The notes under the pieces were generated by a model. That model was given only the letters and a program-made list of their open reading frames with translations, searched no databases and had not been told where the DNA came from. From JAOUEA01 sp040882605 (GTDB lineage Bacteria; Actinomycetota; UBA4738; HRBIN12): a DNA stretch of 64,000 nt. Both the position numbers and the translations under genes were made by a program. This document shows positions 1 through 7,310 of the stretch, piece by piece (position 1 is the first letter of the stretch; each line of letters begins with the position of its first letter). The stretch spans positions 1 to 64,000 of the forward strand of contig JBBEAY010000041.1 in the NCBI GenBank assembly GCA_040882605.1. Direction: 5' to 3'.

Positions 1-18
1 CAGGGGTGGGGAGTTTCG

Positions 19-504
19 GTGATCATCTCTGGGGAGTTTCCAGTGATCGCCTACATTGTTGCCGGCATCACACTGGTGGTGCTCATCACCGTAGCCACAC
101 TCGTCGGCTATCTCCTCGTTCAGTTGGACAGGAGCGAGGACAGGCTGGTCGCGGTGGAGCAGCTGAGCGACCAGGGGAGCGAGGACGTCTCGCACAACCT
201 GGATGCGCTCCGAGAGATGGTGGCCGAACTGGTCGACGCTCAGTCCGCCCTCGAAGACCGCACGACCAGGCTGGACGAGAAGATGACCGAGCTCGTTGGC
301 ACCCAGACCGGGCTCGTTCCTCCCGGCACACCCAGCCTGATCGAACTCGCGACTAACTCAGTCGACCTCGCGGAGCTGGATGGCCTCGAGCGTCGCGTCG
401 CGACGATCGAGGGCGATCTCATCTCGGTCCACTTCTGTCTTCGAAACATCGTCGACGCAGTGGAGCTCGGCACGTCCTATGTGTCCGGCTGCATGATCAT
501 CTGA
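19..504 (+). CDS. Membrane-anchored coiled-coil protein, function unknown
   Basis: A 161-residue protein I do not recognise. Residues about 8-33 form one strongly hydrophobic membrane segment (IAYIVAGITLVVLITVATL). The following 60 residues are rich in Glu, Asp, Leu and Val with heptad-like spacing and probably form a coiled coil, so the likely topology is N-terminal anchor plus extended soluble tail. Two Cys lie near the C terminus. Two GTG starts compete, at 19 and 43, and each is preceded by a GGGGAG ribosome-binding site; the later start would make the protein nearly all membrane segment plus tail. It lies in the putative integrated element at the left edge of the window, so upstream partners are not visible. 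Confidence 0.6.
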   Translation: MIISGEFPVIAYIVAGITLVVLITVATLVGYLLVQLDRSEDRLVAVEQLSDQGSEDVSHNLDALREMVAELVDAQSALEDRTTRLDEKMTELVGTQTGLVPPGTPSLIELATNSVDLAELDGLERRVATIEGDLISVHFCLRNIVDAVELGTSYVSGCMII

Positions 505-546
505 CGGGCACTCCCTGCGATCTCCAAAGCGAAAGGCAACGTAACG

Positions 547-759
547 ATGCACCCAAGACACTGGAGCTCGTGGTGGCGATCGATTCGTTACGAATATTGG
601 CTCAAGAAGGGTGCGCGAGAACTGGGAAGGCAGATGAGACTGACGCTCAGTGACTCAGACCTGCACAACGAAGACGGCACCCACCGCTCGACGCCTCCCG
701 CGGGCTCCGGCATCATGCCCGAGCTCTTCAAGCACCGGCCCCCCCGCCTAGACGAGTGA
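547..759 (+). CDS. Small basic hypothetical protein
   Basis: A possible 70-residue product 42 bases after the preceding gene, with AAAGG about ten bases before the ATG. The N terminus is rich in Trp, Arg and Tyr (WSSWWRSIRYEYW) and could be peripheral to the membrane. The remainder is polar. No domain is recognised, third-position GC bias is weaker than in the core genes, and nothing but the spacing and start context supports it. It may be a cargo gene of the left-hand element or not a gene at all. Confidence 0.35.
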   Translation: MHPRHWSSWWRSIRYEYWLKKGARELGRQMRLTLSDSDLHNEDGTHRSTPPAGSGIMPELFKHRPPRLDE

Positions 760-1102
760 CGCGGCGAAGCTCAATGAAGAGAACAGCCTGAATGGGCTGG
801 ATCGTTAAGCGTGGCAACGCGAGCCGCATCTGCTTGGGGACGTCAACGGGATAGAGGTCGAAGGGGAGTTGGCGAAGCGGAGGCCGATCCAGATAAGGCA
901 TCCGCATACGGGCTAGTGAGGACTTGACCGGCCCTGAGTGCGTGAGGACGACGGTTTCGACTCACTACTACCACCATGCTGGCGCGGTAGGTCGTTCAGG
1001 CTACATCCCGCTATGGTTACGTCTCAAGCCGAGCTGGGCAGGCGTGCCAAGTCCAGGAGTTCGGGAATTCGGGGACCGGGGTCCCAGCCTTAGGGGGCCA
1101 GT
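760..1102 (+). other. Intergenic stretch without a convincing gene
   Basis: These 343 bases read as less GC-rich than the core and carry no open frame that looks coding. Two things are visible: a 15-base word (ggcaacgcgagccgc) at 813-827 that recurs exactly at 1136-1150 inside the next gene, and a short GC hairpin (GGGAC/GTCCC, 1072-1085) just upstream of the next start. The stretch may hold a decayed copy of the following gene's 5' end or its promoter region. Confidence 0.5.
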
Positions 1103-2209
1103 TTGAGTAACCCGAGTAAGGAGCCACAGTTCGGCGGCAACGCGAGCCGCGCGCCCACGAGGGCAGGACGACCTCGCCGTTGGCTACAGGTCGGCATACT
1201 CACGGCGCTGGTCGTGGCGGTAGCACCAACGTCGAGCTGGGCGGTGTCGACTACCTGGTACGTGAGTTCTGGTGGGACCGGAACGAGCTGCGCCACCGAC
1301 GGCCGAACGCCAGCGAGCGCCTTCCCACGCATCCAGTTGGCGATCGACTGCGCCACGAACGGCGACGCGATCGAGGTGGGGCGCGGGAAGTACGCGGAGG
1401 TCCTCACGGTCTCCAAGGACCTGTCGATCTCCGGGGCTGGCCAGTCGGCGACGAGCATCACGTCGCGCGGGGTCACACGCGAGCTGCCCGTCATCAGCAC
1501 GACCGCGAATGTCGCGATCGACGGTTTGAAGATCCTGAGCGGCTGGGGAGGCGGGATAGTCAACGAGGGGAGGCTGAGGCTCAACAGGGTGAGCGTGGTG
1601 GGCCTCGGGCGTGGCTACGCCCTTCGGGGTATCACCAGCACCGGCACCCTCGTACTGAGGAACAGCGTCGTTCGGGACCACCGCATCGACGACACATGCG
1701 GGGCAGGCATCCAGAGCGCGGGCACCCTGACGGTCGTGAACAGCATCATCAGAGCGAACGCTTCCATCGGCAACTGCGGGGGCGGCATCGTCGTCTCCGG
1801 GGAGGCGCGGATAGCTCGAAGCGAGATCCGCGGCAACTACGCAGATCTCGGCGGGGGTGGCATCTTCGTCGGCACCGACGATGCGCTCACGATCACGCAC
1901 AGCACTATTACTGGCAACATCGCCGAGACAGGAGGAGGCCTCGCGAACGCCGGCACTGTTCTCGCTAAGGGCACCCGCTTCGCAGGTAACGAGGCGGAGA
2001 GGATAGGCGGCGGCATTTGGAACATCGGGGAGGAAAGCACCCCTGGGGTCACGGGATCACTGACTCTTTCACGAGAGAGCCTCGTCACCCGTAACGTCGT
2101 CACCAGCGGATCTGGCGGCGGCATCTACAACGAACAAGGGGCAACCGTATCGATCAGTGCCGACAGCTCGGTAAGCGGCAACACACCGGACGACTGCGTC
2201 GGTTGCTAG
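1103..2209 (+). CDS. Secreted right-handed parallel beta-helix protein
   Basis: A 368-residue protein read from a TTG start. An Arg-rich stretch (residues about 16-27) is followed by a hydrophobic core and AxA-like site (SSWAVS), a plausible Sec signal. The mature part opens with WYVSSGGTGTSC and a DG..PASAFPRIQLAI segment, which is the usual entry to pectin-lyase-fold proteins. It then shows repeated coils of the type GGGIxxxG-TLTVxNSxIxxN (for example at 225-255 and 270-330). These coils match the polymorphic outer-membrane-protein/right-handed beta-helix families, which include surface adhesins and polysaccharide-active proteins. No lyase catalytic residues can be assigned. It is probably exported to the surface or medium. 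The TTG start is uncertain because no strong ribosome site precedes it. Confidence 0.7.
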   Translation: MSNPSKEPQFGGNASRAPTRAGRPRRWLQVGILTALVVAVAPTSSWAVSTTWYVSSGGTGTSCATDGRTPASAFPRIQLAIDCATNGDAIEVGRGKYAEVLTVSKDLSISGAGQSATSITSRGVTRELPVISTTANVAIDGLKILSGWGGGIVNEGRLRLNRVSVVGLGRGYALRGITSTGTLVLRNSVVRDHRIDDTCGAGIQSAGTLTVVNSIIRANASIGNCGGGIVVSGEARIARSEIRGNYADLGGGGIFVGTDDALTITHSTITGNIAETGGGLANAGTVLAKGTRFAGNEAERIGGGIWNIGEESTPGVTGSLTLSRESLVTRNVVTSGSGGGIYNEQGATVSISADSSVSGNTPDDCVGC

Positions 2210-2316
2210 CGTCGGTCGCTCTCAGATGACCTCCCGGGCGAGGTCAGTCTTCGTAGAGAGAGAACCATGCCCGAGCAAGCTGGCAGCTTCGTGAACCACT
2301 CCGAGAGGAACGGTGT

Positions 2317-3600
2317 ATGAAGAGGAGCTCCCGTTACGATCTGTCCATCGTGGCTCTTACCTTGGCCCTAACAAGCCTGGCGGCCGTTGCCCCCGCGAAT
2401 GCCGCCTATCCCGGCTCCAACGGCAAGATCGCCTTCACGCGCTCCGCTGAAGGCACGCAGGACGTGTTCGTGATGAGTGCCGATGGCACCGGCGTCACCA
2501 ACCTCACGAACGGAGCAATCCAGGCTCTTGCGCCTGCGTGGTCTCCGGATGGCTCGCAGATCGCCTTCTACGGCTCCGATGGAACCGCGTGCACCGCCAT
2601 CTATGTGGGGAATGCGACGCTGTCGAGCTATAAGCAGCTCACGAGCGGGAGCGAGTGCGACTCCACCCCAGCGTGGTCGCCCGACGGTACGATGATCGTC
2701 TTCCAGCGGGACGCGCACGTCGACGGCGGCGGATCAAGCTACGACATCCTGGTCATGAAGGCGGACGGATCAGGCGTGAGGAACGTCACCGGCGACTACC
2801 CGTCGAACGAGCAGCTCCCCGCATGGTCGCCCGACGGCAGCAAGATTGTGTACTCCGTCGGCACGAGCATCTATTCGGTCAATCCAGACGGGACTGGGCA
2901 GGAGTTCGTCACCGCGGGCCACGACGCAGCGTGGTCGCCGAATGGCGCCAAGCTCGCGTTCGTCAGGGATACCGGGAATGTGAACGGCGGGTTAGTTTGG
3001 GACATCTTCGTGTCGAACGCTGATGGCTCCAATGCCGTGAACCTCACGAACAGCTCGTCCCGGAACTTCTCGCCCGCGTGGTCACCGGACGGCTCACGCA
3101 TCATCTTCGAGAGCACCCGGGAGGCGGCCGATCCCACGAACTGCGACAGCGCCGCATGCGACTACGAGATCTACTCGATCCCGAGTGGCGGCGGAGCGGC
3201 CTCGCCGCTGACCGATTACGACTGGGCAGATCGCTACGCAGACTGGCAACCGCGATGCACGATCACGGGCCGAGGGACCATCACCGGCACAGCCGGGCGG
3301 GACATCATCTGCGGCAGCCCAGCCAGCGACACGATCTCCGGGTTGGGAGGGAACGATGTCATCTACGGCCTCGGCGGCAACGATGTCCTGAAGGGCGCAG
3401 GCGGTGATGACCTGGTCTGGGGTGGCAATGGAGGCGACCGTTTGGTCGGTGGCGCAGGTGCCGATGTGCATGGCGGAGGGCCGGGAGCTGACGTCCTGTC
3501 AGCCCGGGACGGCATCTCCGGTAACGATCGTCTCGACGGCGGGCCGTCCTCAGACACGTGCCAGGGCGACCCAGGTGACGTCAGGGTGTCATGCCCCTGA
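2317..3600 (+). CDS. Secreted TolB-like beta-propeller with C-terminal RTX repeats
   Basis: A 427-residue protein. A signal peptide (residues about 1-29, ending AVAPANAA) is followed by a PD40/TolB-type propeller with at least five AWSP[DN]G.[QKMR][IL] blade motifs between residues 70 and 270. The C-terminal 100 residues hold a run of glycine-aspartate nonapeptides (GGNDVIYGL, GGNDVLKGA, GGDDLVWGG and similar), the calcium-binding RTX beta-roll signature. Cysteines flank the RTX block. RTX parts typically fold outside the cell on calcium binding, so this is probably a surface or released protein; its ligand is unknown. The start is well supported by GAGAGGAA seven bases upstream. It sits in the putative integrated element with two other secreted proteins. 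Confidence 0.85.
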   Translation: MKRSSRYDLSIVALTLALTSLAAVAPANAAYPGSNGKIAFTRSAEGTQDVFVMSADGTGVTNLTNGAIQALAPAWSPDGSQIAFYGSDGTACTAIYVGNATLSSYKQLTSGSECDSTPAWSPDGTMIVFQRDAHVDGGGSSYDILVMKADGSGVRNVTGDYPSNEQLPAWSPDGSKIVYSVGTSIYSVNPDGTGQEFVTAGHDAAWSPNGAKLAFVRDTGNVNGGLVWDIFVSNADGSNAVNLTNSSSRNFSPAWSPDGSRIIFESTREAADPTNCDSAACDYEIYSIPSGGGAASPLTDYDWADRYADWQPRCTITGRGTITGTAGRDIICGSPASDTISGLGGNDVIYGLGGNDVLKGAGGDDLVWGGNGGDRLVGGAGADVHGGGPGADVLSARDGISGNDRLDGGPSSDTCQGDPGDVRVSCP

Positions 3601-3647
3601 GCTTCCTGCTTCGAAAGTCCCGATGTCCGACGGATGGAGGCAACCCA

Positions 3648-4235
3648 ATGAACAAGCACCGGTTCGCTCGCATGCTCACCCCGATGCGTGGCGCCGCATT
3701 CCTGGCGGCCCTGTTGGTCGTTGGGTTCGCCACCGTGGCACAGGGCTACAATGGAGACCCGCTGATCATTGGTACGTGGAACACTTCTGGTCTCGCTGAA
3801 GGCGGAACTGATAACGGCGCTACCTCGTGGAACGTCTCAGCAGGTGGGCTTCTGATTCACAGCGATGGAGGTCCCACCCCGCTAGAACTCATCGCTGCGG
3901 ATGGAAACGACAATCCAGCGCTGAAGATCTATGCACAGAACATCGCCATAAGCGCCCAAGGCAGGGTCATCCTGGACGGCAGCGTCAACGTCCAAGGCAG
4001 GGTCATCCTCGATGGCAGTAGCGGCGTAGCCATCGTTCCTGCTGGCGCGAACCGGGTCACCATCAGCGTCGGCATCATCGGACCGTCGACGTTGGTCCTT
4101 GCGACGGTGCAGCAGACCGCCGGCGGGGCGATGGTCAAGGCGGCGGTTCCTAACCGCACACAAGGAACTTTCACGATTTATCTGAACAAGAACGCGTCGG
4201 TGAAGACAAGCGTCGCGTGGACGGTGATCAACTGA
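3648..4235 (+). CDS. Secreted protein of unknown function
   Basis: A 195-residue protein when read from the ATG at 3648, which has a clear GGAGG seven bases upstream. A longer frame opens at 3591 but would overlap the preceding gene and place the signal peptide internally, so I prefer 3648. Residues about 14-36 form the signal peptide (FLAALLVVGFATVAQG). The mature part is Gly/Asn/Val-rich and strand-forming, with two copies of a QGRVILDGS unit, and ends in a hydrophobic strand-rich segment (TISVGIIGPSTLVLATVQQ to VAWTVIN). I recall similar ends in actinobacterial secreted hypotheticals, but I assign no function. It is the last gene before the tRNA fragment. Confidence 0.65.
   Translation: MNKHRFARMLTPMRGAAFLAALLVVGFATVAQGYNGDPLIIGTWNTSGLAEGGTDNGATSWNVSAGGLLIHSDGGPTPLELIAADGNDNPALKIYAQNIAISAQGRVILDGSVNVQGRVILDGSSGVAIVPAGANRVTISVGIIGPSTLVLATVQQTAGGAMVKAAVPNRTQGTFTIYLNKNASVKTSVAWTVIN
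3956..4018 (+). repeat. Direct repeat, two 27-nt copies 36 nt apart
   Basis: Copies at 3956-3982 and 3992-4018 differ at only three positions. They encode the paired QGRVILDGS unit of the secreted protein. The in-frame spacing (36 nt, 12 residues) suggests a recent internal duplication of one beta-strand unit. Confidence 0.75.
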
Positions 4236-4426
4236 CGGCGCCCGTTGCAGGTCTTTGAAGGGTGACGCGAAGTGGGGCGGGACCAAAGCCGACCTTTCCC
4301 CTCTCCATCAGATGGTGGGTGACTCGGCTGGAGCCGCCAACCTCTGGGCGGTCTGGGCTTGCCGAGGTGTGAGAATCACCCCCTGACCACTCGGACACAA
4401 ATCGGACACAGACCAGCGTCTCGAGC
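4236..4426 (+). other. Non-coding terminal segment of the putative element
   Basis: No gene is supported here. The stretch contains a close direct repeat, cggacaca, at about 4392 and 4403, directly before the tRNA fragment. Tyrosine-recombinase elements often end in such arm-type repeats or in the 3' end of their integrase gene. The three plus-strand frames are broken by stops, and no integrase motif (R..HxxR..Y) can be recognised. Confidence 0.4.
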
Positions 4427-4471
4427 TTGACACGGAAGAGGTCAGAGGTTCAAATCCTCTAGCGCCCACCA
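4427..4471 (+). other. Displaced 3' fragment of tRNA-Val(GAC), probable attachment site
   Basis: The 45 bases read as the 3' half of a tRNA: anticodon loop TTGACAC (anticodon GAC), 3' anticodon stem ggaag, variable aggtc, T-arm agagg-ttcaaat-cctct, acceptor strand agcgccc, and encoded ACCA. The 5' half is absent: the bases before the loop (cgagc) do not pair with ggaag, and no gggcgct acceptor strand lies upstream. Such a fragment is what a tyrosine-recombinase element leaves at its distal end after inserting into a tRNA gene and supplying its own copy of the 3' end. The orientation puts the element to the left, with the intact tRNA expected beyond the window. Confidence 0.75.
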
Positions 4472-4623
4472 AGAAGTGCTTCGCTCGCAACACGTTTGGG
4501 GAGAATGGGGCATAGGTCCCATGGCTCGGATCCGCCGACCTTTGGAGGATTGACCGGGCCCGACCCAAGGACAGATGCTCTGATCCTCATGAGCGCATCC
4601 CCTCGGATCAACCCGGCTCCGCG

Positions 4624-5805
4624 ATGAAGCTGTCCACAGCGGTCCTATCGGCCGTGGTTCTCACTGCGACCCTGCTCACGGGCGGCGTCGCGCGGGCCAT
4701 GCCGAGCACCACGCCCACGAATGCCTACGGCGTCGATGGCAAGGTGCGTGCCGTGCTCCAGGTGGGCTCGAACGTTTGGGTGGGTGGTCGATTCACGCAG
4801 GTCGTGTCGAACACGCGTGCGGCGCCGGCTGAAGATGCTGACGAGGAGATCAACCTCGCCGTGTTCACCCTGAAAGGGGTACCGCTCGACTTCGAGCTCG
4901 ACCTCGGCGGCACGAGCAGCATCGTCTACGACCTCGCGCTCGCGCCCGACGGCATCACGGTTTACGCGGCCGGCAGGTTCAGCGCAGAGGGAGCGGCCAA
5001 CCTCGTCGCGTTCAACGGCATCACCGGCGCGAGGGTGCAGGCATACTCGACGCCGCCCCTGTTCTCGGCTCACGATGACGGCCCTACCCTCTGGGCGGGC
5101 GGACGTCACCTATACGAAGTCATGTCGCCAACTCGCGAGCGCCAGTTGGTCAGCGTCGCGACCAAGGACATCGGCAATCATGTACGCGACCCTCAGGTGG
5201 TCGACATCGCGAGTGCTCCGCAGGGCGGCGTGTTCATCGCGTGCAAGTGCGACGTGCTGAACGGCCGATCCGCCAAGGCGTTCGCGCATGTCGAACGCGA
5301 CGGCAACGTCGACAGGACGTGGCGACCCACACGCTTCGACTCCGCTTCGTTCGGGTGGGAGGTGCTCGAAGCGGGCGGCGTCACGTACCTGTCAGCCGGC
5401 GGCAGCGACTACGTACAGGCCGTCGACTCCCTCACCGGCGCCACCCTATGGAAGACCGACGCGAACGGACAGGTGCAGACCGCCGCGCTGCACGGAGACC
5501 GTCTGGTGATCGGCGGGCACTGGCGACTGGTCGAGAGCTACTGTCAGCCGCGTCTGGCCGCCCTCGACCCGATGACGGGAAGCGTCGATCGCACGTGGAC
5601 GCCCGCACCCAACCAGGCGTATGCGGGGGTGTGGGCGCTCGCGTCATCCACCGATGGCGCCCTCTGGGCGGGCGGAGAGTTCACGCATGTTGGCAGCGAT
5701 TGGGAACGCAACGGACTTGCATGCCTGTACAAGAACGGCGATCAGACCAAGCCGCTGCACGTGAGCCCTAACCCATGGGCCCAGGCCCTGGCAAGGTTCC
5801 CCTAA
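4624..5805 (+). CDS. Secreted beta-propeller protein, function unknown
   Basis: A 393-residue protein with a clear signal peptide (residues 1-25, ending GGVARAM). The mature part has repeated blades with the motif [LV]W.GG.F or VYAAGRFS, as in VWVGGRFTQV, TVYAAGRFSAEG, LVIGGHWRLV and LWAGGEFTHVGS, each separated by about 55-70 residues. This is the pattern of PQQ/delta-60-like propellers in exported actinobacterial proteins. Two cysteines (CKC, near residue 205) are unusual. No enzymatic residues are apparent, so a binding or structural role is more likely. It is the first gene on the chromosomal side of the tRNA fragment and faces the minus-strand DUF1996 gene. Confidence 0.65.
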   Translation: MKLSTAVLSAVVLTATLLTGGVARAMPSTTPTNAYGVDGKVRAVLQVGSNVWVGGRFTQVVSNTRAAPAEDADEEINLAVFTLKGVPLDFELDLGGTSSIVYDLALAPDGITVYAAGRFSAEGAANLVAFNGITGARVQAYSTPPLFSAHDDGPTLWAGGRHLYEVMSPTRERQLVSVATKDIGNHVRDPQVVDIASAPQGGVFIACKCDVLNGRSAKAFAHVERDGNVDRTWRPTRFDSASFGWEVLEAGGVTYLSAGGSDYVQAVDSLTGATLWKTDANGQVQTAALHGDRLVIGGHWRLVESYCQPRLAALDPMTGSVDRTWTPAPNQAYAGVWALASSTDGALWAGGEFTHVGSDWERNGLACLYKNGDQTKPLHVSPNPWAQALARFP

Positions 5806-5819
5806 CACGAGAGCCATGG

Positions 5820-6530
5820 TCAGCGGTCGATCCGTCCGCAGTCCTCGCTCCTGCGGTTCAGGCACCGCGCGACCAGCTCGGTGAGCGCCTTCTGGTCCCA
5901 CGTGTTCCAGAAGTCCGCGTGCCCGGTCGAAAGCGGGCCTGACGACAGATGGAAGCGAGCGACAGAGCTCACCGGGTAGCGGAACACCTCGGTGAGCGCC
6001 GGCAGACGCACCGGATGGGTCCCGGGACAGCCCTTCCCCGTCGCGAACGCCATGTGCCGCATGTGGTTGGGGGAATCGATGCGCTTGCCGCTCCAGCACT
6101 CAGGGAACTTCACGATGAGATTGGCAGGATTCGGCCCCACCTTGACCCGATGCGAGATCATCCGCAGATTCTTGGGGAACGGGCGGGTGTGTTCCCCTTG
6201 CTCGCCCCGGTAGTAGATGAGCAGCGACTGCGCCCGGACCCGGCTTCCGTTCTGTCTGAACAGCGTGGGCGTCCAATACCCGGCCGTATCGTCCTTGGTC
6301 GAGCACCTCGTCGCGCCACGTCACATCGAGCGGTAGGTGGAGTTCCTGTTCGTCGAGCGGTTGCCGAAGAACTCGTGCTCATGCTCGGATCGCTGACCGG
6401 GCGCCACGATCGGGTCCACCGTTGCCACGTGCGTCGACTGGCACCGAACCTGGAATCGGGGCTCCGCGGTTGCCAGAGCGGGAAGGCAGAGCGCGAACAC
6501 GGTCGCAGCGAGGACCGTTGTACGTCGCAT
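5820..6530 (-). pseudogene. DUF1996 family secreted protein interrupted by one in-frame TGA
   Basis: The minus strand holds one continuous 236-codon frame apart from a TGA at 6321-6323 (codon 70). The N part has a signal peptide (LAATVFALCLPALATAEP) and the family's EHEHEFFGNRSTN segment. The part after the stop reads DDTAGYWTPTLF, then RPFPKNLRMI, and ends with HMAFATGKGCPGTHPVRLPAL, all typical of DUF1996, in the same frame. DUF1996 proteins are secreted, and their role is not established. A CGA-to-TGA transition would explain the stop, since an Arg there fits the family. It is either a young pseudogene or a sequence error. TGA ends many other genes in the window, so recoding is unlikely. 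Confidence 0.75.
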
Positions 6531-6604
6531 GGCTCACATACTGCCACCCGGATCCGATCGCGTCAGTATCGGAAGGCTGCGGAAAGGTTCGCGACGCTGC
6601 TTCG

Positions 6605-7220
6605 CTAGGACGGGGTGGGCTCCGGCGGCGGGGGAGGAGGCNNNNNNNNNNNNNNNNNNNNNNNNNNNNNNNNNNNNNNNNNNNNNNNNNNNNNNNNNNN
6701 NNNNNNNNNNNNNNNNNNNNNNNNNNNNNNNNNNNNNNNNNGGAGGCGTCCCGGTATCGGACGGAGGCGGAGGCGTCCCGGTATCGGACGGAGGCGGAGG
6801 CGTCCCGGTATCGGACGGAGGCGCCTCTACAGGTACTTCGGCGCTATCCGGCGATCCGGTGATGACGGTTCCTCCGTTGGGCGCGAGGCTCGGATCCTGT
6901 GTGTCAGCCGACCCTCCGATGTCTGACGATGTACTCTCGCCGGCGACCGGCGGGGCCACGTTGAAGGCCTCGTCGAGGGGGCTGCTCGATCCGAGCAGGG
7001 CATCGGTCAGGCCTCCGTAGGCCGAGCGTACGCCGAGCTGTGGGTGTGCGAGCATCAGGCCGAGCAAGAGTCCAGGCAAGGCCACCAGGCTCGCCCCTAC
7101 CCACTTCTTGATGGTTCGGGTGGCCGGCTTCATCACCAGGTACCCGCAGGCGAGCGCAAGCCCTGCCCCGGCAGCGGTAAGAAGGACGTTGGCGAGGTCT
7201 GTCAGCTCTCGATCGCCCAT
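6605..7220 (-). CDS. Two-TM membrane protein with proline-rich repeat tail, split by assembly gap
   Basis: The minus-strand ATG at 7220 has a strong site (GGAGG, five bases away). Two hydrophobic segments at residues about 12-30 and 40-58 are followed by an acidic, Ser/Pro-rich tail that runs into a nonapeptide repeat PPPPSDTGT (three copies visible) and then the 100-N gap. The gap length is nominal, so the frame beyond it is unknown. One frame past the gap gives a run of prolines, then EPTPS and a TAG at 6605-6607, which continues the tail's composition. I therefore take 6605 as the likely end. If the frame were kept across exactly 100 N, it would run to 6534 with an ill-fitting sequence. 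Function unknown; the tail may cross or contact the cell wall. Confidence 0.6.
6642..6741. other. Assembly gap of 100 N
   Basis: Exactly 100 undetermined bases, the conventional placeholder for a gap of unknown size. It falls inside a 27-nt tandem repeat, which probably broke the assembly. Confidence 0.99.
6742..6822. repeat. 27-nt tandem repeat, three copies abutting the gap
   Basis: Three identical 27-base units at 6742-6768, 6769-6795 and 6796-6822 encode PPPPSDTGT on the minus strand. The first unit touches the gap, so the true copy number is unknown. Confidence 0.95.
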
Positions 7221-7310
7221 GTCGTCCTCCGCACCCTACCGCAGCGGTCTGCGTGGTGCCTCATCCAGTCTCGCATCCTAACCTGTGGAAAACCTCTCAG
7301 GTGTTCTCTC

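Noticed and set aside
924..1106. Plus-strand frame of 60 codons in the 760-1102 gap
   Set aside because: No ribosome site, no recognisable protein character, and it runs into the next start.
2228..2245. Hairpin GACCTC/GAGGTC after the beta-helix gene as a terminator
   Set aside because: Only six pairs and no following T-run.
4308..4568. Minus-strand frame containing VGARGFEPLTSS
   Set aside because: That wording is the well-known spurious translation of the reverse complement of a tRNA 3' end; here it comes from the tRNA-Val fragment.
6321..6323. TGA in the DUF1996 gene as a recoded sense or selenocysteine codon
   Set aside because: TGA is the normal stop of many genes here, Trp is TGG, and the family has no Cys/Sec at this position.
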